Source: an uncultured Candidatus Melainabacteria bacterium
Lineage (GTDB): Bacteria; Cyanobacteriota; Vampirovibrionia; Gastranaerophilales; Gastranaerophilaceae
Assembly (NCBI GenBank): GCA_937891325.1
Contig: CALAFU010000095.1
Coordinates: 1-10,647 of the forward strand
DNA length: 10,647 bases
Reading direction: 5' to 3'
The translations under genes were made by a program, and so were the position numbers. Shown here in pieces: positions 6,132 to 10,647 of the stretch. The notes under the pieces were generated by a model. That model made no database searches and was not told where the DNA came from. It saw only the letters and a list, made by a program, of their open reading frames with translations. Position 1 is the stretch's first letter. The number at the start of each line of letters is the position of its first letter.

Positions 6132-6530
6132 TTAGCAAACGAAGCCACCATCAGAAGAACTGAAACTTGCACCGCTGTCACCAGAAGCAACAGAGCCTGC
6201 TGTTTCTGCGCCTGAGAAAGCTAAAGAACCGGCAGTTTCAGCATCAAATGCCAATGAACCTGCTGTTTCAATACCAGCATCTGCAACGCTTCCTGCTGTT
6301 TCAATGTTAGCAAATTGACTATAATCAATTTGTGGAGCAAAAGGATTGCTTGATTGGAAGCTATCAATTTGATTACCTGAGTTTACAAATGCGATAGTTC
6401 CAGCTGTTTCAACATTGCTAGCTAATGTGCCAGCTGTTTCAGTGTTTACTGATGCCAACGAACCTGCTGTTTCAGCACCTCTTGCTTGAGTATTTGTATT
6501 AAATAAATTTGAATTAAAACCTAATGCCAT
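6132..6530 (-). CDS. Unrecognised 132-residue protein with seven ETAG repeats
   Basis: I do not recognise this protein. It has seven copies of ETAG[ST][LVI]A, with E at residues 20, 31, 41, 77, 88, 98 and 109. They form a block of three and a block of four, with repeats 10 or 11 residues apart, separated by a 36-residue step whose linker includes NPFAPQIDYSQF. The N-terminus MALGFNSNLF is neither a signal peptide nor a membrane segment. The tail is Gly/Ser-rich and ends in GGFVC with the only cysteine. Composition is low-complexity (Ala, Ser, Gly, Thr) with almost no Lys or Arg. The motif codons vary synonymously (GCAGG, GCTGG, GCCGG for Ala-Gly), which argues that the peptide is what is conserved. 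GGAGTGAT precedes the ATG, and it has its own promoter and terminator. It could be a structural or surface repeat protein, a modified peptide precursor with repeated cores, or disordered; no modification enzyme is nearby. Confidence 0.75.
   Translation of the reverse strand: MALGFNSNLFNTNTQARGAETAGSLASVNTETAGTLASNVETAGTIAFVNSGNQIDSFQSSNPFAPQIDYSQFANIETAGSVADAGIETAGSLAFDAETAGSLAFSGAETAGSVASGDSGASFSSSDGGFVC
6196..6473 (-). repeat. Seven in-frame 11-nt repeat units encoding ETAG
   Basis: GAAACNGCNGG units on the minus strand lie at 6196-6206, 6229-6239, 6259-6269, 6292-6302, 6400-6410, 6430-6440 and 6463-6473. The steps are 33, 30, 33, 108, 30 and 33 nt, all multiples of three. Four units are identical and three differ only by synonymous changes. 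The array lies wholly inside the 132-residue gene. Confidence 0.9.
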
Positions 6531-6579
6531 ATATCATCACTCCATTCTAAACCAATCTCGTGTTTTTTTATCACTTACA

Positions 6580-6608
6580 TTTATATAAAAACAATTTTTG
6601 ATTGGTAA
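6580..6608 (-). promoter_or_regulatory. Promoter of the ETAG-repeat gene
   Basis: On the minus strand TTACCA (6608-6603, four of six consensus bases), a 17-bp spacer and TATAAA (6585-6580). The predicted +1 near 6573 gives a leader of about 43 nt that contains GGAG just before the ATG. It lies in the gap after nadC, so the repeat gene is probably transcribed on its own. Confidence 0.5.
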
Positions 6609-6620
6609 TTTCAATAAAGA

Positions 6621-6642
6621 TAAAAAATGTTACATTCTGTAA
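6621..6642 (-). terminator. Weak terminator after nadC
   Basis: On the minus strand TTACA-GAA-TGTAA (6642-6630) forms a short AT-rich hairpin followed by CATTTTTTA. The stem is only 5 bp, so termination is probably leaky, and some nadBC read-through into the ETAG-repeat gene is possible. Confidence 0.4.
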
Positions 6643-6647
6643 TAATC

Positions 6648-7481
6648 TTACATATCTAGCGCCAAATCTAGCGTAGGAGCTTTCGCAACAATTGCACTTG
6701 ATGAAATAATATCAACACCAACTTCAGCAATAGCATGAACGGTAGATAAATTTACATTACCACTTGCTTCTGTAATAGCCTTTCCGGCAATGATTTCAAC
6801 TGCTTTTTTCATTGTTCCACATGACATGTTATCAAGCATGATAATATCAGCTCCACATGCAACTGCTTCTTTAACTTGGTCTAATGTGTCACATTCAACT
6901 TCAATTTTGTGAGTGTGCGAAATATTTTTTCTAATTTTTTCAACAGCTTTTGTTAAAGAACCAGCTAATTTAATGTGATTATCTTTAATCATAGCGCAAT
7001 CGGCAAGGTTAAATCTGTGAATACAAGCACCACCTACGTAAACCGCGTATTTTTCAAATACTCTGAAGTTTGGAGTTGTTTTTCTTGTATCAGAAATTCT
7101 AGCTTTTAAGTCTTCACCAATTGCATCTTGATATTTTCTTGTTTCAGTTGCAATGCCACTCATTCTTTGAGCAAAGTTTAGAGCTGTTCTTTCACCTTTT
7201 AAAATTGCAGAGGCTGAGCCTTTTAATTCTGCAATTGTATCGCCGGCTTTAATTTTGTCACCGTCTTTGAAATAGAATTTAATTTCTACATCGTCAGAAA
7301 GATTTTTAAATACTCTTTCAAAAACCTTCAAACCACAAACAATACCGTCAGAACGAGTATTTAATTTAGCTTCTAAAACATCTTCCTCTGTTGCTAAATT
7401 GTCAGTCGTAATATCGCCAAATCCGATATCTTCTTCTAGTGCTGAAAGTACGTATTTATCAATTAAAAATCTATCTAACAA
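6648..7481 (-). CDS. nadC: Quinolinate phosphoribosyltransferase (decarboxylating)
   Basis: A 277-residue enzyme that converts quinolinate and phosphoribosyl pyrophosphate to nicotinate mononucleotide, CO2 and pyrophosphate in de novo NAD synthesis. Family motifs run in order: EEDIGFGDITT at 16-26, ERTALNFAQRMSGIAT at 97-112, DTRKTTP at 131-137, GGACIHR at 150-156 (H155, R156), IKDNHI at 165-170 (K166), EVECDT with E195, MLDNMS with D217 and EASGNV at 238-243. The C-terminal loop is odd: the usual SVGALTHS is SSSAIVAK at 260-267. The start codon is TTG at 7481, chosen because AAGGAG (7496-7491) lies nine bases upstream and there is no ATG nearby. It overlaps the last 11 bases of nadB, so coupled translation is expected. 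Length is normal for the family. The alternative ModD family is less likely given the nadB neighbour. Confidence 0.92.
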   Translation of the reverse strand: MLDRFLIDKYVLSALEEDIGFGDITTDNLATEEDVLEAKLNTRSDGIVCGLKVFERVFKNLSDDVEIKFYFKDGDKIKAGDTIAELKGSASAILKGERTALNFAQRMSGIATETRKYQDAIGEDLKARISDTRKTTPNFRVFEKYAVYVGGACIHRFNLADCAMIKDNHIKLAGSLTKAVEKIRKNISHTHKIEVECDTLDQVKEAVACGADIIMLDNMSCGTMKKAVEIIAGKAITEASGNVNLSTVHAIAEVGVDIISSSAIVAKAPTLDLALDM

Positions 7482-9075
7482 AACTTAATTCTCCTTGTTC
7501 TTTAATAATACAATTGTGTTCTGCAATTTCTTTTGTCAAAGGGAAATCTTCGCGGTAATGCGCGCCACGAGACTCTTTTCTTTGAAGTACAGAGGTTATA
7601 ATAAGTTGAGCAACTGTCAACATATTTTTAAATTCATATTCTTGAATACTCAAGCATTTTTCGTTTCGTAAAAATTGTGCTTTTAAGTCGTTCAATCGAC
7701 TTTGAGCTTCTTTTAATGAGATTTCTGAACGGATAATTCCAACTCCGTCCCACATCAAACTTTGCAATTCTGATTTTAAAACATCAGTGTCATACTCAAT
7801 AAAACCAAGTTCTTGCGAATATTTTTTTAAACTTTTCTTTAACTCTTCGGACATTTCAATAAGTTCATCATCAATATTTTTTTGAACAAATTCTGCCATT
7901 GAATAAGCACTTACGACACACTCTAACAGAGAGTTACTTGCTAGTCTGTTTGCACCTTGCAAACCTGTTGAAGAAACTTCACCTAAAGCAAATAAACCTT
8001 TTATAGAGGTTCTACCATCATAATTGACTTTAACTCCACCCATAAAGTAATGTGCTGCAGGATGTACAGGGATAAAGTCCTTTGTCATATCAATATTATT
8101 TTTCAAACACATTGCAGAAATTGAAGGAAAACGTTTTTCTTGAACTTCTTTTGGAATAACTGTTGCATTCAAATATACGTAATCTTTTCCGCTCAATTTC
8201 ATTTCTTCAAAATTAGCTCTTGCAACAACATCTCTTGGCGCTAAATCCTTTAATTCGTGGTATTTATGCATAAAAGGATTACCTTTTTCATCAACAAGAA
8301 TTGCACCTTCGCCACGAACAGATTCGCTAATTAAATGGTTTGCATCTTCACCTTGAACAGCAAGTGCTGTTGGGTGGAATTGAACAAATTCCATATCCTG
8401 TAAAATTGCACCCACATTATATGCTAGCGCAAAGCCGTCGCCTGTTGCACATTGTGGATTTGTTGTATTCTTATATAATTGACCGATACCACCTGTTGCT
8501 AAAACAACAACACTTGAAAGTGCAACTGAATAATTTGTACCGTCAAACAAAACAACACCTTTACAAGCATCATTTTCTTTTAATATTTCTACTGCAATTG
8601 TGTTTTCTTTTAAAACAACTTGTTCGTTTTGAGCAACTAATTCAGATAATCTTTTTTCAATTCCACGACCTGTTGCATCACCGTTACAGTGTAAAATTCT
8701 TCTTACGCTATGCGCACCTTCTAAAGTGAATAACAATTCACCATTTTCATCTCTATCAAAAGGTACACCTAAATCAATCAAGTCGTGAATTACATCGTTT
8801 GATTTTTCAGAGATATATTTAACTACATTAAAGTCACTTAAACCCGCGCCAGCATTAAGAGTATCGCTAACGTGAGAGGCTACAGAATCAGCTGTATTTT
8901 CTTTCAACACGCCAACAATTCCGCCTTGAGCATATCTTGAATTGCTTTCTCCAAGATCACATTTTGTAACCATCAAGATTTTGCCATTTGGCATAGCTTG
9001 ACTTAATTTTATTGCGGAATATAATCCTGCTAAACCGCTTCCTATAATGATAGCTGAATAATTTTCATGAACCAT
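7471..9075 (-). CDS. nadB: L-aspartate oxidase
   Basis: A 534-residue FAD flavoprotein that oxidises L-aspartate to iminoaspartate, the first step of bacterial de novo NAD synthesis. Visible motifs are the N-terminal dinucleotide-binding GSGLAG at 12-17, SNSRYAQGGI at 44-53, EGAHSVRRILHCNGDATGRG at 119-138, a central RGEGAILVDEKG, HPAAHYFMGG, and the C-terminal flavin contact GEVSSTGLQGANRLASNSLLE. A helical C-terminal domain follows, including SRGAHYREDFP. I start at 9075 (MVHENYS) rather than the in-frame ATG at 9111. AGGGA (9087-9083) lies seven bases before 9075, the predicted transcription start lies downstream of 9111, and family proteins begin close to the FAD motif. It overlaps nadC by 11 bases. 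nadA, whose product condenses iminoaspartate with dihydroxyacetone phosphate, is not in the window. Confidence 0.94.
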   Translation of the reverse strand: MVHENYSAIIIGSGLAGLYSAIKLSQAMPNGKILMVTKCDLGESNSRYAQGGIVGVLKENTADSVASHVSDTLNAGAGLSDFNVVKYISEKSNDVIHDLIDLGVPFDRDENGELLFTLEGAHSVRRILHCNGDATGRGIEKRLSELVAQNEQVVLKENTIAVEILKENDACKGVVLFDGTNYSVALSSVVVLATGGIGQLYKNTTNPQCATGDGFALAYNVGAILQDMEFVQFHPTALAVQGEDANHLISESVRGEGAILVDEKGNPFMHKYHELKDLAPRDVVARANFEEMKLSGKDYVYLNATVIPKEVQEKRFPSISAMCLKNNIDMTKDFIPVHPAAHYFMGGVKVNYDGRTSIKGLFALGEVSSTGLQGANRLASNSLLECVVSAYSMAEFVQKNIDDELIEMSEELKKSLKKYSQELGFIEYDTDVLKSELQSLMWDGVGIIRSEISLKEAQSRLNDLKAQFLRNEKCLSIQEYEFKNMLTVAQLIITSVLQRKESRGAHYREDFPLTKEIAEHNCIIKEQGELSFVR

Positions 9076-9096
9076 AAATTTATCCCTAAATATACC

Positions 9097-9127
9097 GATA
9101 TAGTAAATCAAAACCAGAAAAAGTCAA
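9097..9127 (-). promoter_or_regulatory. Promoter of the nadB-nadC operon
   Basis: On the minus strand TTGACT (9127-9122, five of six) is preceded by an A-rich tract. The -10 is either TACTAT (9105-9100, 16-bp spacer) or TATATC (9102-9097, 19-bp spacer). Transcription would start at 9093-9090, inside the longer reading frame but 15-18 nt upstream of the 9075 ATG. This is the main argument for the shorter nadB. The -35 begins only 5 nt after the stop of the upstream gene. Confidence 0.7.
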
Positions 9128-9131
9128 GTTT

Positions 9132-9932
9132 TTAAACATTTTGAATCACGCGCATACTATGTTTTGTAGGTTGCATTCTGTCAAAAGTATAAAAATGTTC
9201 AAAACCTAATTCGGCTAATTGTTCTCTTACGTCTGCTATTTCATAACCAAACTGATTTACCGCATGAGCATCAGAACCAATGGTAATAATTTCACCACCT
9301 AAATCTTTGTATAATTTCAAAATATCAACAGACGGAGTTAAATCTGGAATATGATATCTAAAACAAGAGGTATTAACCTCAATTCCTTTGCCGTCTTTAA
9401 TCACTTGTGTCAAAATTTCTGCAATAACATCTTTTGATTTTTCAAATCCGTAATATGATTTGTCATATCTTCTGATTAAGTCAAAATGAGCCAAAACAGA
9501 GTAGTTTTTGAAGTTTTTAACCACATTCAAAATTTCGTTGTAATATGCCTCATTATATTCCTTTTGCGTTTTACCTTCTAAATATCCACCATCAAAAAGT
9601 CCTAAACCGTCAATTGTGTGACAAGATAAAAGTGTAAAATCAAAAGGATATTTTGTAAAAAATTCATTGAAAAAATCTATATTATCAGTTTGGACACCAA
9701 ATTCAGCACCAAATTTTATTTTTAATTTATCGCCGTATTCAGCTAAAACTCGTTTATATTCGCCATAATAATCTTTTTCTCCTTTTGCAATAGGGCTTAT
9801 CATTGCATATTCAACATGGTCTGTGAAACAAATATCTTTAAAGCCGAGTTCTAATGCACGTTTTACGTATTCTTCCATTAAGACTTTTGAGTCGTCGCTA
9901 TTATGAGTGTGTAAATGATAATCTGCTAACAT
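9132..9932 (-). CDS. PHP-family phosphatase, probable histidinol-phosphatase
   Basis: A 266-residue PHP-domain metallo-phosphoesterase. The closest match by motif layout is HisK/HisJ-type histidinol-phosphatase, which removes phosphate from L-histidinol phosphate late in histidine synthesis. Metal-binding motifs are complete: DYHLHTHNS (H6, H8), FTDHVE (H39), GAEFGV (E77), SCHTIDG (H105), LAHFDLIRRY (H149) and GSDAHA (D221, H223). EVNTS near 185-189 and the length both fit HisK. The start has AAGGA (9945-9941) eight bases upstream. There is no terminator between it and the nadB promoter, so read-through into nadBC is possible. No other his gene is in the window, so a different small phosphorylated substrate cannot be excluded; I therefore withhold a symbol. 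Confidence 0.82.
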   Translation of the reverse strand: MLADYHLHTHNSDDSKVLMEEYVKRALELGFKDICFTDHVEYAMISPIAKGEKDYYGEYKRVLAEYGDKLKIKFGAEFGVQTDNIDFFNEFFTKYPFDFTLLSCHTIDGLGLFDGGYLEGKTQKEYNEAYYNEILNVVKNFKNYSVLAHFDLIRRYDKSYYGFEKSKDVIAEILTQVIKDGKGIEVNTSCFRYHIPDLTPSVDILKLYKDLGGEIITIGSDAHAVNQFGYEIADVREQLAELGFEHFYTFDRMQPTKHSMRVIQNV

Positions 9933-9956
9933 AATTCCAATCCTTTTCTTGTCTAT

Positions 9957-9962
9957 ATTTTA
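9957..9962 (-). promoter_or_regulatory. Possible -10 element of the histidinol-phosphatase-like gene
   Basis: TAAAAT on the minus strand (9962-9957) would start transcription at about 9950, giving a leader of about 18 nt with AAGGA well placed. The sequence around it resembles the hexamer before dnaA. The -35 at 17 bp (TACATT) is poor. Confidence 0.4.
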
Positions 9963-9989
9963 CTACAAAAAGATTTTAAAATGTAATAA

Positions 9990-10022
9990 TAGAGGCGCTT
10001 GCGTGTAACGCAAGCGCCTCTA
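9990..10022 (-). terminator. Strong GC-rich hairpin after glnA, lacking a long U tract
   Basis: A perfect 15-bp inverted repeat (9990-10004 with 10008-10022, core GAGGCGCTTGCG) with a 3-nt loop lies 24 bases after the glnA stop. On the minus strand it is followed by TTATTACAT rather than a T run. It probably ends or trims the glnA transcript, either as an inefficient terminator or as a 3'-end-protecting hairpin. Confidence 0.6.
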
Positions 10023-10046
10023 CAAATATTTCAGCTATAAAAATTA

Positions 10047-10647
10047 TTAGCTTCTTTCAAAATATCTATCTAGTTCCCATTTAGAAACATCAATTCTAAA
10101 GTCATCCCATTCTTTGTTTTTAGTATCTGAGAATTCTTTGTATACGTGAGGTCCTAGGGCTTCTTTAGCAACTTTTGATGCATCTAAAGCTACTAATGCT
10201 TCTGCTAAACTTCCAGGAAGTGAATCAATTTTCTTTTTCTTTCTTTCTTCTGGAGTTAAAGCATAGATGTTTGCTTCAACTTGTTTTGGTGGTTTAATTT
10301 CGTTTTTAACGCCGTCAACACAAGCACCTAGAATTACTGCAAATGCTAAGTATGGGTTGCAAGATGGATCAGGTGAACGAAGTTCTACACGAGTCGCGTT
10401 ACCACGTTTTGCAGGAACTCTTAACAAAGCACTTCTGTTAGCCAATGACCAAGCCAAGTAAACAGGAGCTTCATAACCTGGAACTAAACGTTTGTAGCTG
10501 TTTACTGTTGGGTTACATACAGCTGTAATGCCTTTAACGTGTTTTAACAAGCCACCAATTGAGTGCATTGCAACATCTGACAATTGAGTATCTGTTTTCG
10601 CATCATAGAAAGCATTTTTACCATTTTTGAATAATGAAATGTTGCAG
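10047..10647 (-). CDS. glnA: Glutamine synthetase type I, C-terminal part (cut by window edge)
   Basis: The last 199 codons of a glutamine synthetase that makes glutamine from glutamate, ammonia and ATP; the frame is open to the right edge, so the true start is outside. Motifs seen are ISLFKNGKNAFYD, LSDVAMHSIGGLL, NPTVNSYKRLVPGYEAP, NRSALLRVPA and RVELRSPDPSCNPYLAFA, all type I glutamine synthetase active-site segments. The region equivalent to the enterobacterial adenylylation loop reads ANIYALTPEERKKKKIDSLPGSL, without the acidic and proline-rich context after the tyrosine. The C-terminus (ALGPHVYKEF, EWDDFRIDVSKWELDRYF) resembles the Bacillus-like alpha subtype. Control by feedback or a binding protein rather than adenylylation is therefore likely, but inferred. 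An apparent internal start at 10583 is a TTG (Leu) inside the gene. A hairpin follows the stop. Confidence 0.95.
   Translation of the reverse strand, partial: CNISLFKNGKNAFYDAKTDTQLSDVAMHSIGGLLKHVKGITAVCNPTVNSYKRLVPGYEAPVYLAWSLANRSALLRVPAKRGNATRVELRSPDPSCNPYLAFAVILGACVDGVKNEIKPPKQVEANIYALTPEERKKKKIDSLPGSLAEALVALDASKVAKEALGPHVYKEFSDTKNKEWDDFRIDVSKWELDRYFERS

Noticed and set aside
5948..6190. Minus-strand frame across the protease end and ETAG gene end
   Set aside because: It spans the bidirectional terminator and overlaps two better-supported genes, with no start signal.
6196..6473. CRISPR-like array
   Set aside because: The units are only 11 nt, lie in frame inside a gene, and vary synonymously. 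There are no spacers of a typical size and no cas gene.
8340..8729. Plus-strand frame of 129 codons rich in His, Leu and Gln
   Set aside because: Antisense shadow of nadB with a composition typical of an out-of-frame reading.
9076..9111. Longer nadB start at 9111
   Set aside because: The promoter places the transcription start downstream of it, and the ribosome binding site fits the ATG at 9075.

Overview
The window is an AT-rich bacterial segment with short intergenic gaps, mostly housekeeping genes, and no rRNA, tRNA, IS element or CRISPR array that I can see. The best clue to the organism is a Ycf23/DUF561 protein, a family best known from cyanobacteria and plastids. Together with the low GC content and the absence of any photosynthesis gene, this suggests a non-photosynthetic relative of cyanobacteria (Vampirovibrionia/Melainabacteria, for example gut Gastranaerophilales). 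That placement is an inference.

Layout. Positions 1-294 are non-coding: a 27-A tract with a hairpin that reads as a minus-strand terminator, then the promoter of the first operon. Positions 295-4321 (plus strand) hold a compact cluster: parvulin ppiC, an Xaa-Pro aminopeptidase, a SpoU/TrmH rRNA methyltransferase and dnaA. The first two junctions are TAATG stop/start overlaps, and dnaA follows after 9 nt. A strong hairpin terminator ends the cluster and separates it from the convergent ycf23-like gene (minus, start reassigned to 5220). That gene is divergent from an exported, PDZ-less trypsin-like protease of the HtrA/DegP type (plus, 5394-6038). A bidirectional terminator then separates the protease from an unrecognised 132-residue protein (minus, 6132-6530) built on seven ETAG repeats.

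From 6648 to the right edge everything is on the minus strand. nadB and nadC overlap and form a two-gene NAD biosynthesis operon (L-aspartate oxidase and quinolinate phosphoribosyltransferase; nadA is not in the window). Upstream lie a PHP-family histidinol-phosphatase-like gene and the C-terminal third of a type I glutamine synthetase cut by the window edge.

Most starts have a good Shine-Dalgarno sequence, and several have recognisable sigma-70-type promoters. These allowed two starts to be corrected (ycf23-like and nadB) and a TTG start to be assigned (nadC). The points most worth a second look are the divergent DNA-binding domain of DnaA, its Shine-Dalgarno-less start, and the ETAG-repeat protein.
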